Positions 34,055 through 43,248 of a DNA stretch of 49,481 nt are shown here, one piece after another. Source of the stretch: Oscillatoriales cyanobacterium USR001 (lineage in GTDB: Bacteria; Cyanobacteriota; Cyanobacteriia; Cyanobacteriales; Microcoleaceae); the NCBI GenBank assembly GCA_001698425.1, contig MBRE01000033.1, positions 1 through 49,481 on the forward strand, read 5' to 3'. The notes below the pieces were generated by a model. That model ran no database searches. It was given only the letters and a program-made list of their open reading frames with translations, and had not been told where the DNA came from. How positions within the stretch are numbered: the stretch's first letter is position 1; the number at the start of each line of letters is the position of its first letter. Position numbers and translations under genes: made by a program.

Positions 34055-36967
34055 ATGACCATACTAAACCGAAAAATTGTTAAAGAGCGACGAGACTATA
34101 ATACTTGGGTAGCCAATGAAACACTAGAAGATTATTCCCTACGTTACGCTCCTAAATCCTTCAGAAAATGGTCAGAATTTCTAGTAGCTAACACTGCGAT
34201 CGGAGGCATTTCTTTTCTAGCACTAGAAGCCATTGGTGGATCTTTACTCATAAGTTACGGTTTTGCTAATTCTTTCTGGGCAATTATCACTGTTGGGATT
34301 ATCATTTTTCTAGCAGGCTTACCAATAGCTTACTACGCTTCAACCTATAATATAGACATTGATTTATTAACCAGGGGCGCAGGATTTGGCTACATGGGTT
34401 CGACCATTACCTCCCTAATTTATGCCTCCTTTACCTTCATTTTCTTCGCCTTAGAAGCCGCGATTATGGCTCAGGCATTAGAGCTATATTTTCATCTACC
34501 TTTATGGATTGGCTATGTAGTTTGCTCCGTGATTATTATTCCCTTAGTTTTCTACGGAGTAACATTAATTAATCAGTTGCAATTGTTAACTCAACCAATT
34601 TGGCTGATATTAATGATTCTGCCCTATATTTTTGTTCTTTACAAAGAGCCAGATGCCATTACCAATTGGTTAAAATTTGCCGGAAATTCACACAGTGGAG
34701 CAGCATTTGATCCTCTATTATTTGCTTCAGCCGCCACCGTATCTTTTTCTTTAATTGCCCAATTAGGCGAACAAGTTGACTATTTACGCTTTCTCCCAAG
34801 TCAGAAAAAAGAAAATCGTTTAAAGTGGTGGATAGCAGTAATTTTAGCCGGACCAGGCTGGATAATCTTGGGAGTAGCAAAACAATTAGGAGGAGCATTT
34901 TTAGCATCTTTAGCAATTAGTCATGGCGCTACAATTGCTAATGCTAAACAACCCATTCAAATGTATTCTGCCGGATTTGCTGATATGTTTTCAAATCCTA
35001 GTGTAATCTTATCTATTGCCACATTATTTGTAATTATTTCCCAAATTAAAATTAATGTCACGAATGCCTACGCGGGTTCTTTAGCTTGGTCAAACTTTTT
35101 TTCAAGACTCACTCATAGCCATCCGGGAAGAGTAGTTTGGCTAGTTTTTAATGTAGCGATCGCCTTATTATTAATGGAGATGGGAGTCTTTGAAACCTTA
35201 GAAGCCGTATTAGGATTATACTCCAATGTTGCCATCGCTTGGATTGGGGCTTTAGTCGCAGATTTAGTAATCAATAAACCCCTGGGATTAAGTCCATCAT
35301 ACATTGAATTTAAAAGAGCTTACCTCTATAACTTTAACCCTGTAGGATTTGGTTCAATGGCGATCGCATCTTTTATATCAATCATCGCCTTTGTGGGAGT
35401 ATTTGGCATTTATGCCCAAGCTTATGCACCTTTTATTGCCTTAAGTGTGGCATTTATTCTCTCTCCAATTATCGCTATTATTACTCAGGGAAAATACTAT
35501 ATTGCCAGACCCAATATTTTACAATTTAGCAAATATGATTCCCTACTTACTTGCTGCATTTGCGAACAAATATATGAATCCGCAGATATGGGATTTTGTC
35601 CAGTTTATGACGGTGAAATTTGTTCGCTGTGCTGTAGCTTAGACGCTCGTTGTGGTGATAAGTGCAAGACATCTAATCGAACATTAGAAAGCGTAGCTTT
35701 AACTATTGGCGAGTCAATTTTTCAAGAAAAGTTTTTGCCGAAGTTAGGAATTAAAATTACCCGCTTTATTGAGATATTTTTGCTCATAGCTTTTTTGATA
35801 GGTTCAATATTTGGTCTAGTCTATTATTTGGGTGTTTTTCGTAATCCAGATATTTCAGCGAATAATTCTCAAGGATTAATCGGAGTTTTTGTACTACAGT
35901 ATGCCTTGTTACTGGTATTAACTGGAATTGGTACTTGGTGGTTGGTTTTGAGCGAAGATAGCCGCGAGTTAGCCGAAGCAGAATTAGACAAGCAAAATTT
36001 ACAACTTCAACAGGAAGTTATCGAAAAGAAACGAGCAGAAAAAGCTTTACAACAGTTAACTCAAGAACTAGAAAGCCGTGTGGAGGAACGCACTGCTGAA
36101 TTATCGAAAGCTTTAAGCAGTTTAAAATATGCTCAAGCACAGTTAGTTCAAACAGAAAAGATGTCTAGTTTAGGACAATTAGTAGCAGGAATTGCCCACG
36201 AAATTAACAACCCTGTAAACTTTATCTATGGTAATTTAGAATATGTCAGACTTTATGTTAAAGGTTTACTAGAATTAATTGCCAATTATCAAAATGAATT
36301 TCCCCAAGCTAGTCCTAAAATTAAGGATCAAATTGAAGAAATGGAGCTAGATTTCCTTCAGGATGATTTACTAAAAATACTTGCTTCTATGAAGGTGGGA
36401 ACGGAACGCATTCGCGAAATTGTCATGTCTTTGCGAGGGTTTTCGAGGTTAGATGAAGCTGCTGTTAAAAAAGTTAATATCCACGATGGATTAGATAGTA
36501 CGCTGATGATTTTAGGACATCGCCTTAAGGCTAATATGGATCGCCCCGAAATTCGAGTAATTAAGAAGTATGGTAATTTACCATTGGTGAATTGTTATGC
36601 TGGACAGCTAAATCAGGTTTTTATGAATATTTTAAGTAATGCCATTGATGCTTTGGAAGATTACAATTTAGGTCGCACGCTCTCAGATATTAAGGCAAAT
36701 CCTAATCAAATTACAATTCTTACAGCGGTGATAGATGATGGAAAAAATATCGAAATTTGCATTAAAGATAATGGCGGCGGAATGTCGGAAAATGTGCGGC
36801 AAAAAGTATTTGATTATTTGTTCACAACGAAAGATGTGGGTAAAGGAACTGGTTTAGGTTTGTCTATTAGTTATCAAATTGTGGTAGAAAAACATCAGGG
36901 AACTTTGAGTTGTAAATCAGAATTAGGGAAAGGAACAGAATTTATAATTACAATTCCTATTGATTGA
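34055..36967 (+). CDS. NCS1-type permease fused to a histidine kinase
   Basis: A 970-residue fusion. Residues about 35-480 form a 12-helix permease of the purine/cytosine (NCS1-like) type (NTAIGGISFLALEAIGG, RGAGFGYMGSTITSLIYASF, PIWLILMILP). Residues 500-537 hold nine Cys. Two more membrane helices follow (about 570-595 and 608-632), then a coiled coil (640-700) and a histidine kinase: dimerisation His715 in AGIAHEINNPVNF, N-box NQVFMNILSNAIDAL, DNGGGM and GKGTGLGLSI. There is no receiver domain. By analogy with CbrA-type proteins, the permease may sense or carry a substrate while the kinase signals. No response regulator gene is adjacent; substrate unknown. Confidence 0.85.
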   Translation: MTILNRKIVKERRDYNTWVANETLEDYSLRYAPKSFRKWSEFLVANTAIGGISFLALEAIGGSLLISYGFANSFWAIITVGIIIFLAGLPIAYYASTYNIDIDLLTRGAGFGYMGSTITSLIYASFTFIFFALEAAIMAQALELYFHLPLWIGYVVCSVIIIPLVFYGVTLINQLQLLTQPIWLILMILPYIFVLYKEPDAITNWLKFAGNSHSGAAFDPLLFASAATVSFSLIAQLGEQVDYLRFLPSQKKENRLKWWIAVILAGPGWIILGVAKQLGGAFLASLAISHGATIANAKQPIQMYSAGFADMFSNPSVILSIATLFVIISQIKINVTNAYAGSLAWSNFFSRLTHSHPGRVVWLVFNVAIALLLMEMGVFETLEAVLGLYSNVAIAWIGALVADLVINKPLGLSPSYIEFKRAYLYNFNPVGFGSMAIASFISIIAFVGVFGIYAQAYAPFIALSVAFILSPIIAIITQGKYYIARPNILQFSKYDSLLTCCICEQIYESADMGFCPVYDGEICSLCCSLDARCGDKCKTSNRTLESVALTIGESIFQEKFLPKLGIKITRFIEIFLLIAFLIGSIFGLVYYLGVFRNPDISANNSQGLIGVFVLQYALLLVLTGIGTWWLVLSEDSRELAEAELDKQNLQLQQEVIEKKRAEKALQQLTQELESRVEERTAELSKALSSLKYAQAQLVQTEKMSSLGQLVAGIAHEINNPVNFIYGNLEYVRLYVKGLLELIANYQNEFPQASPKIKDQIEEMELDFLQDDLLKILASMKVGTERIREIVMSLRGFSRLDEAAVKKVNIHDGLDSTLMILGHRLKANMDRPEIRVIKKYGNLPLVNCYAGQLNQVFMNILSNAIDALEDYNLGRTLSDIKANPNQITILTAVIDDGKNIEICIKDNGGGMSENVRQKVFDYLFTTKDVGKGTGLGLSISYQIVVEKHQGTLSCKSELGKGTEFIITIPID

Positions 36968-37034
36968 GTATTCAAAAATTAAAGATTTATGATAAACTTA
37001 GGAATGAAAATTAAATAACTTGATGATTTGGTTC

Positions 37035-37068
37035 GTAGTAAGCGCTTTAGCGCTAAAGCGCTTACTAC
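37035..37068. repeat. Palindromic element GTAGTAAGCGCTTTAGC, copy 2
   Basis: A perfect 34-bp palindrome of the same family as 20209 and 49093. The 40 bases upstream (GGAATGAAAATTAAATAACT) match the flank of the 49093 copy closely. It lies 67 bases after the transporter-kinase gene. Confidence 0.9.
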
Positions 37069-37134
37069 AAAACAGTGCGATGGCTACGCCGGCCGAAGGC
37101 ATCGCCAAAAATAAATAGCACGCATAACGGGTAG

Positions 37135-37348
37135 GGACACGGCAATGCCCATTGGTGTCAACTTAGGCTCAAACCCTTAGTCCGACAGGGACTAAAGTCC
37201 CTGTCTCAAAGATCAAGTCCTCTTAAGAGGACTAATGAATTTAACAATTTTCTTCAGTCCTCTTAAGAGGACTTTAGCTATTAGACAGGGACTTTAGTCC
37301 CTGGCGGGCTTTCGGCTTAAGTTGACACCAATGGGCAATGCCATGTCC
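37135..37348. mobile_element. Non-coding inverted-repeat element (MITE-like)
   Basis: About 37-bp terminal inverted repeats (outer part GGACACGGCAATGCCCATTG, inner part TGTCAACTTAGGC; three mismatches seen) bound a 214-bp block. Inside are nested palindromes: GACAGGGACTAAAGTCCCTG, AGTCCTCTTAAGAGGACT twice, and a second copy of the GGGACTTTAGTCCC arm. It has no open frame. Layout and size fit a miniature inverted-repeat element. Direct target duplications were not found by eye. With copy 2 of the palindromic repeat it accounts for nearly all of the 400-base spacer 36968-37371. Confidence 0.7.
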
Positions 37349-37371
37349 TTTACTTGAACGACTAAATCACT

Positions 37372-38247
37372 TCAAGAAACCCCCGCCAAAACAGGCTCAA
37401 ACTCTTGAATTAAACCCGCCCTATTCTTCAAATTATCACAATAAACCTCACAAGAATTATTCGGACTCTCAATCAACTTAATCTTATGTAACTGAGCCCC
37501 CAAATCAGCAACTGGGGCTCGTAACAACTCCCGAATATACATCGCAATATTCTCCGCCGTCGGCACAACATTCTCAAAATAAGCGATATCCTTATTTAAA
37601 AAAGTGTGATCTAATGGCTCAACAACATAGTCATCGATCGCCTTTTGTAAAGCTCCCAAATCAGCAATCATTCCCGTTCTTTCGTCCATTTCACCCCTCA
37701 CAGTCACCTCCAAATGATAATTGTGACCGTGACCATTTGGACGAGCACACTTGCCATAAATCTCGCAGTTTTCCTCATAGCTAAGTTGCGGGTGAGCTAA
37801 TCGGTGAGCCGCGCTAAAATGCGTACTAATAGTCAAATAAGCTTCCATTTCATTTCCTAGATAATCAGCCCAAAGTTCAGGATTCTCAAACACTTGAATA
37901 CGAATCAAAGGTAAATGCGGTGCAAGACGTTGCCAAATTACCCGCGCCATATTTTCAGTAGTTGGCAAAGTTTGCTTAAACTCCGGCCAAACATCATTAA
38001 GAAACGAAAAATCTAAATCATTAGTGACTTCTCGCTTAATAACGTGCTTGACATTAGATAAATTCAGCACCATCCCATAGCGATCGACTTCCCCTACCAT
38101 TGAAACATACAGAACGTAATTATGCCCGTGTCCCGGTGCGCGAGCAGTCGGACCAAAGCGATCGCGATTTTCCCCCTCGCTTAACTCCGGCAACCAATAG
38201 CGGTGACTTGCGGAAAACTCCGCTCGACGATTAATGACGCATTGCAT
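37372..38247 (-). CDS. Tandem 6-pyruvoyl/6-carboxytetrahydropterin synthase-like protein
   Basis: Two PTPS/QueD domains in one 291-residue chain. Domain 1 (about 1-130) has zinc ligands SASHRY (His15) and GHGHNY (His40, His42). Domain 2 (about 135-285) has AAHRL and NGHGHNYHLEV. Domain 2 keeps the catalytic Cys in YGKCARPNGHGH; at the same place domain 1 has Thr34 (FGPTARAPGHGH), so domain 1 is probably not catalytic. It could act in queuosine or pterin synthesis. Which reaction it performs cannot be told from sequence. Gene stands alone; ATG start. Confidence 0.85.
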   Translation of the reverse strand: MQCVINRRAEFSASHRYWLPELSEGENRDRFGPTARAPGHGHNYVLYVSMVGEVDRYGMVLNLSNVKHVIKREVTNDLDFSFLNDVWPEFKQTLPTTENMARVIWQRLAPHLPLIRIQVFENPELWADYLGNEMEAYLTISTHFSAAHRLAHPQLSYEENCEIYGKCARPNGHGHNYHLEVTVRGEMDERTGMIADLGALQKAIDDYVVEPLDHTFLNKDIAYFENVVPTAENIAMYIRELLRAPVADLGAQLHKIKLIESPNNSCEVYCDNLKNRAGLIQEFEPVLAGVS

Positions 38248-38463
38248 AAAACCTGTGAGTATTATATTATTAAGTTGTGTAAATCAGTTTACACTTATTT
38301 TACAATAATTTCAATCATTAAATCTGGATTTAGGGCGATCGCAACTAAATCATAACCTCATCATACCAGATTTCCCCAAATTTTACTACAATTATCCAGA
38401 AACTTTTCAAAAAATTTGTATTAGATCAATTAACCACTAAACTACTAACCACTAACAAATTTA

Positions 38464-39939
38464 ATGAATTGGCTCATCACGAAAACACAACAAATCTTTA
38501 AAAGCTTAGATCAGGTATTTACAAAACCACTATTCTATCTAGGCGATAAACATCTATCTCTCAGTGCAATTTTCCAACTATTCTTATTAGCTATAGCAGT
38601 CTTTCTCATTTCTCGCGCTCTGAGCGAGTGGATTAAAAGAGGCCTCCTAGTTCGCATGAAATTAGACAGAGGAAGCCGAGAAGCTATCTCCGTCATCAGC
38701 AGTTATATACTAACCACCATAGGTTTAATCATTGTTCTGCAAAGTGCAGGCATTAACCTGAGTTCTCTAACCGTAATAGCTGGAGTTGTAGGCATTGGCT
38801 TCGGCTTCGGATTACAGAATTTAGCCAGCAACTTTATCAGCGGCATCACACTACTTTTTGAACACCAAATTCGTGTTGGAGACTTTATTGAAATCGATAG
38901 CCTATTAGGAACCGTAGAAAATATCTCAATCCGCTCCACAATCATCAAAACCATAGATGGACTTTTTGTAATTATCCCGAATGTCCGATTTGTCGAAACC
39001 AATATTATTAACTGGAGTTATAAAGACCCCAAATCTCGCCTTCATATTCCCGTAGGAGTAGCTTACGGAACCGATCCCTTATTAGTCACAGAAGCCTTAT
39101 TAATTGCTGCTCGCATGGAACCTAAAGTTTTATCTCATCCCTCCCCTAAAGTATGGTTTCACAAATTTGGAGAAAGTTCCTTAAATTTTGAACTTTTAGT
39201 TTGGATTGATAAACCCCAAGATAGCTATGAAATCAAAAGTGCATTAAACTTCTTGATCGAACATGAATTGCGTCAACGCAATATTGAAATTCCCTTTCCT
39301 CAACACGATTTATGGTTAAGAAACCCACAAGAATTAAGTAAATTGTTCCAACAAAATGGCAGTGCTTCTGACTTCTCTAATAGCAAAGCTTTCTCCGATA
39401 ATATTTCCGTTTCAGAAAACAAGAAAATAGCATCAAAGTCACCGAATAATTGGAATCTGCGAGATTTATTGCGACGAGTAACCTATTTTGAGCAATGTAC
39501 AGATTTAGAACTTCGCCAATTAATTGAATATGGTTATCGGCAATTCTTCCCAGCCGGACAAAATATCTGCCAAGAAAACGACCCAGGCGATTCTTTTTAC
39601 ATTATTCTTTCCGGCGTAGTAGAAGTGCTTTCACAACGAGCCGACAAATATATTGCTACCCTCCACGAAGGAGAATTTTTTGGAGAAATATCCTTGCTAT
39701 TAGGAACACCTCGCTCTGCCACAGTTAGAGCCATGAAAGATTCTATTTTATTTGTTGTCGAGCGTCACGACTTGCAAAAACTTTTAGTACAACAACCAAA
39801 TTTAGCAGATCAAATTGCCAAAAAACTATCGGAACGCAAACAAGCATTGCAAAACTTAGGATTATTCGATGAAGGTTCCTCAGAGCAAACACCCTTTATC
39901 AAAATCCGCAAGCGAATTCAGACACTTTTTGGAATTTAA
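38464..39939 (+). CDS. MscS-type channel with C-terminal cyclic-nucleotide-binding domain
   Basis: A 491-residue membrane protein of the bCNG type. Residues 35-130 give three membrane helices, the last with the Gly-rich pore motif VVGIGFGFGLQNLASNFISG. Residues 130-280 form the MscS beta and C-terminal cage (RVGDFIEID, VIIPNVRFVETNIINWS). A linker of about 55 polar residues leads to a cNMP-binding domain (345-460) with the phosphate cassette FFGEISLLLGTPRSATVRA, including the Arg that binds cyclic phosphate. Ligand gating by cAMP or cGMP is the family expectation. Some members lack mechanosensitivity. Confidence 0.92.
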   Translation: MNWLITKTQQIFKSLDQVFTKPLFYLGDKHLSLSAIFQLFLLAIAVFLISRALSEWIKRGLLVRMKLDRGSREAISVISSYILTTIGLIIVLQSAGINLSSLTVIAGVVGIGFGFGLQNLASNFISGITLLFEHQIRVGDFIEIDSLLGTVENISIRSTIIKTIDGLFVIIPNVRFVETNIINWSYKDPKSRLHIPVGVAYGTDPLLVTEALLIAARMEPKVLSHPSPKVWFHKFGESSLNFELLVWIDKPQDSYEIKSALNFLIEHELRQRNIEIPFPQHDLWLRNPQELSKLFQQNGSASDFSNSKAFSDNISVSENKKIASKSPNNWNLRDLLRRVTYFEQCTDLELRQLIEYGYRQFFPAGQNICQENDPGDSFYIILSGVVEVLSQRADKYIATLHEGEFFGEISLLLGTPRSATVRAMKDSILFVVERHDLQKLLVQQPNLADQIAKKLSERKQALQNLGLFDEGSSEQTPFIKIRKRIQTLFGI

Positions 39940-40024
39940 GTTATAGACTTATCTTCATAGACTTATCTTCATCTCATATTCCTTAGTGTCTTAGTGTTTA
40001 ACTAAAAACCATATTATAGATGAT

Positions 40025-40717
40025 TTAAGGAATTTCTTGAAATGGTATATCAAGAATTATAAATTGTTGCCAATCTTCTGCATCAAAATGCCACCATTCC
40101 GTAGAAATTGACAAAAATCCCTGTGCTTTCATCACCCGTTCTAACAAAGCACTATTTTTCCTGGAAGCAGCACTTCCTCCTTGATAATCTCTGTAAGCTT
40201 TTTCAGTAAAATCATCAAATCCCGTCGGCATTTCTAACTCCTTACCATTGCGATCTACAAGTGTAAGATCCACCGCCGCGCCGCGATTGTGGACGGAACC
40301 TTTCGCGGGATTAGCAACATAACGGGAATCTGGCATAGCAGCCCACATTTGCTTAGTAACTGATAGGGGTCTATAACAATCATAAACCTTCAATCCAAGC
40401 CCAATCTTTTGCAGATTTTCTTGCACTCGCGACAGCCTTTGAGCAACTGACGATCTTAAAATACATCTAGCTACAGGGTAAAGTTTTTTCTTTAAGAAGT
40501 TATTAGTTGTAGCATAGCGGATATCAAGCCGAATTTTGGGATTTACAGTGCGAATATCAACCATTCGCGCCCAACTGGGAAGTTGATTTAATGGCATACT
40601 TTTATTTGGCTTCATCGGCAAATTAGCAGCATGAATAATTGTCAAATTTAGCCCAGTTATAAATAGTAGTACCAGCAAGAAAACTATTGAATATTTGCCA
40701 ATTTTACTTAATCTCAT
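40025..40717 (-). CDS. D-alanyl-D-alanine dipeptidase, VanX-like
   Basis: Zinc dipeptidase of the VanX/DdpX family, which hydrolyses D-Ala-D-Ala. Zinc ligands and catalytic Glu are present: SVHNRGAAVDLTL (His and Asp seven apart) and EWWHFD (Glu, His). KVYDCYRPLSV is another family block. An N-terminal signal or anchor (YSIVFLLVLLFITGL) implies export, which suits peptidoglycan turnover rather than vancomycin resistance. The frame opens 11 codons further upstream, but that part is a dispersed AAACACAAAGACAC-type repeat, so I chose ATG at 40717 (MRLSKIGKYS). No vanA or vanH is nearby. Confidence 0.88.
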   Translation of the reverse strand: MRLSKIGKYSIVFLLVLLFITGLNLTIIHAANLPMKPNKSMPLNQLPSWARMVDIRTVNPKIRLDIRYATTNNFLKKKLYPVARCILRSSVAQRLSRVQENLQKIGLGLKVYDCYRPLSVTKQMWAAMPDSRYVANPAKGSVHNRGAAVDLTLVDRNGKELEMPTGFDDFTEKAYRDYQGGSAASRKNSALLERVMKAQGFLSISTEWWHFDAEDWQQFIILDIPFQEIP

Positions 40718-40810
40718 ATTTCTTAGTGTCTTCGTGTCTTTGTGTTTCAATAAAATTTAAGAACTAAAAACAAAAGACAATAGCCATTCATTTTTAGTTC
40801 TTAACTCTCC

Positions 40811-42106
40811 TCAAATACCTAACCGCTGATAAACCTGATCTAAATGCCTCAATTGATACTGTGGATCGAAACAATTTTCAATTTCCTGTGCTGTCAAATG
40901 AGCAGTAACTCTAACATCTTTGGCAATTAAATCATGGAAACTTCCTGATGATTGATTCCAGGCTTCGTGAGCGCAAGATTGCACAATGCTGTAGGCTTCT
41001 TCGCGGCTCATTCCCTTTTCTACTAAAGCCAACAAAACCCGCTGACTAAAGATTACACCGCCGTAAACATTCATATTTCGCTTCATATTTTCTGGATAAA
41101 CCAGTAGATTTTTCACTAATTCAGTGATTTCTACTAACATGAAGTGAGTTAAAGTTGAGGATTCTGGCAAAATTATCCGCTCTACAGAACTGTGAGAAAT
41201 ATCTCGTTCGTGCCATAAAGCAATATTTTCTAATGCCGCAACTGTATGACCTCGGACAATTCTAGCTAATCCAGTGAGTCTTTCCGAACGGATCGGATTA
41301 CGTTTGTGAGGCATAGCTGAAGAACCTTTTTGTCCTTTCGAGAAATATTCTTCAACTTCGAGAACATCTGTGCGTTGAAGGTTGCGAATTTCTACTGCAA
41401 AACGCTCAATAGATGCGGCTATTAGTGCTAAAGTTTGGACATATTCAGCGTGGCGATCGCGCGAAATTACCTGAGTAGAAGCAGTATCCGGTTTCAATCC
41501 CAAATTTTGGCAAGAAATCGCCTCAATTTGCGGGTTAATATTCGCATAAGTTCCCACAGCACCAGATATTTTACCAACAGCAATACTCGATCGAACTCGC
41601 ACCAATCTTTCACGATTGCGGCAAACTTCTGCCAACCAACCTGCTAGTTTAAAGCCAAAAGTAATGGGTTCAGCATGGATGCCATGAGAGCGTCCAACCA
41701 TTACAGTATTGCGGTGTTTTTGCGCCTGATAACGAATAGCTTGACTCAAATCTTCTAAGCGTTCGAGTAAGATATCAGCACTGTTCACCAATTGCAATGC
41801 CAAAGCCGTATCTACAACATCAGAACTCGTTAAACCGAGGTGAATATAACGCCCAGCATCGCCTACATATTCATTTACATTTGTTAAAAATGCAATCAGA
41901 TCGTGGCGGACTTCGGCCTCAATTTCTAAGACACGCTTCGGGTCGAAATTAGCCTTAGCTTTGATTTCCTCCACTGCTGCGGCGGGGATGTAGCCGAGTT
42001 CAGCTTGTGCTTCGCAAACTGCGATTTCTACTTGTAGCCAGGTTTTGAGTTTGGCTGTGTCTGTCCAGATTTCGCCCATTTCGGGCAGAGTGTAGCGATC
42101 GATCAC
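40811..42106 (-). CDS. purB: Adenylosuccinate lyase
   Basis: PurB cleaves SAICAR to AICAR and adenylosuccinate to AMP in purine synthesis. Signature SSAMPHKRNPIRSERL (fumarase/aspartase superfamily mobile loop with catalytic Ser), GRSHGIHAEPITFGFK with the catalytic His, and GLTSSDVVDTALALQL are all present. A GTG at 42106 yields a 431-residue protein starting MIDRYTLPEMGEIW, which matches homologues. A further GTG at 42157 adds 17 residues not usual in the family. Neither has a clear Shine-Dalgarno. It is divergent from glk. Confidence 0.95.
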   Translation of the reverse strand: MIDRYTLPEMGEIWTDTAKLKTWLQVEIAVCEAQAELGYIPAAAVEEIKAKANFDPKRVLEIEAEVRHDLIAFLTNVNEYVGDAGRYIHLGLTSSDVVDTALALQLVNSADILLERLEDLSQAIRYQAQKHRNTVMVGRSHGIHAEPITFGFKLAGWLAEVCRNRERLVRVRSSIAVGKISGAVGTYANINPQIEAISCQNLGLKPDTASTQVISRDRHAEYVQTLALIAASIERFAVEIRNLQRTDVLEVEEYFSKGQKGSSAMPHKRNPIRSERLTGLARIVRGHTVAALENIALWHERDISHSSVERIILPESSTLTHFMLVEITELVKNLLVYPENMKRNMNVYGGVIFSQRVLLALVEKGMSREEAYSIVQSCAHEAWNQSSGSFHDLIAKDVRVTAHLTAQEIENCFDPQYQLRHLDQVYQRLGI

Positions 42107-42198
42107 GGTTGGGGCCGGAAAATTACAACTGTCTGATTGTACTGCAAAATTTGCCACTTTAGTTGATAATTGTCTTAGTAGTTACAAATAAATTGTTT

Positions 42199-43248
42199 AT
42201 GACATTTTTATTAGCTGGAGATATTGGTGGCACTAAAACAATTTTGCGTTTAGTGGAGAGCACAGATACAGGCGTACTTAATACGCTTTACGAGTTTCGT
42301 TACCCTAGCAATAATTTTCCCGATTTAATCCCAATGATGCGGCAGTTTTTGACCGCAGCTACTACCCAATTGGGATATACAGCCATGCCAGAAAAAGCTT
42401 GTCTTGCTATTGCAGGTCCAATTGTTAATAATACCGCTAAACTCACTAATTTACCTTGGTTAATTGAAGCAAAACGCTTGGAAAGTGACTTACAAATAGC
42501 CCAGGTCAGCCTAATTAATGATTTTGAAGCTATTGGTTATGGTGTATTAGGTTTAGAAGCTAAAGATTTGCACGCTTTACAGGCTGGAAAACCTCAAATT
42601 GATGCTCCCATTGCAGTAATTGGCGCGGGAACTGGTTTAGGAGAATGTTTTTTAATTCGGTTAGCAAATGTTGTCAAAGTTTTTGCAACAGAAGGTGGAC
42701 ACGCTGATTTTGCGCCCCGTTCTGAGTTAGAATTTCAACTGTTGCAATATTTGTTAGTTAAACATAATATTCAGCGAATTTCGGTAGAAAGAGTAGTTTC
42801 TGGATTAGGCATTGTGGCTATTTACCAGTTTTTACGCGATCGCAAATTTGCTAATGAATCGCCGGAAATAGAAGCAGTTGCGAAAACTTGGGAACAAGAA
42901 ATTGGACAGAGTGAAAAAACTGTCGATCTCGCTGCCACTATTGCTAAAGCTGCTTTAGAAAAACGCGATCGCCTTTCTGAAAAAACAATGGAAATGTTTG
43001 TAGAAGCCTACGGTGCGGAAGCCGGAAACTTAGGACTGAAACTATTACCTTATGGTGGTTTGTACATAGCTGGTGGTATTGCTGCCAAAATTTTGCCGCT
43101 GATGGAAACTGGAGGTTTTATGCCAGCATTTACTCATAAAGGTCGCATGGATTCTTTATTAGAAACGATTCCAGTTAATGTGGTTTTGAATCCACAAGTA
43201 GGATTAATTGGAGCGGCAATTTATGCAGCTAGTTTGTCACAAGATTAA
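42199..43248 (+). CDS. glk: Glucokinase
   Basis: Bacterial glucokinase: ATP-dependent phosphorylation of glucose. MTFLLAGDIGGTKTILRLV has the phosphate-1 motif DIGGTKT; LINDFEAIGYG holds the catalytic Asp; IGAGTGLGECF and GLYIAGGIAAK are the later ATP-binding motifs. I prefer ATG at 42199 (349 residues) over an ATG 12 codons earlier, because the conserved sequence starts there. The last 20 bases overlap the 3' end of the converging small gene. Confidence 0.93.
   Translation: MTFLLAGDIGGTKTILRLVESTDTGVLNTLYEFRYPSNNFPDLIPMMRQFLTAATTQLGYTAMPEKACLAIAGPIVNNTAKLTNLPWLIEAKRLESDLQIAQVSLINDFEAIGYGVLGLEAKDLHALQAGKPQIDAPIAVIGAGTGLGECFLIRLANVVKVFATEGGHADFAPRSELEFQLLQYLLVKHNIQRISVERVVSGLGIVAIYQFLRDRKFANESPEIEAVAKTWEQEIGQSEKTVDLAATIAKAALEKRDRLSEKTMEMFVEAYGAEAGNLGLKLLPYGGLYIAGGIAAKILPLMETGGFMPAFTHKGRMDSLLETIPVNVVLNPQVGLIGAAIYAASLSQD

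Noticed and set aside
40025..40717. Vancomycin-resistance gene
   Set aside because: Only a VanX-like dipeptidase is present; no VanH or VanA ligase is nearby, and such dipeptidases are common in cell-wall turnover.
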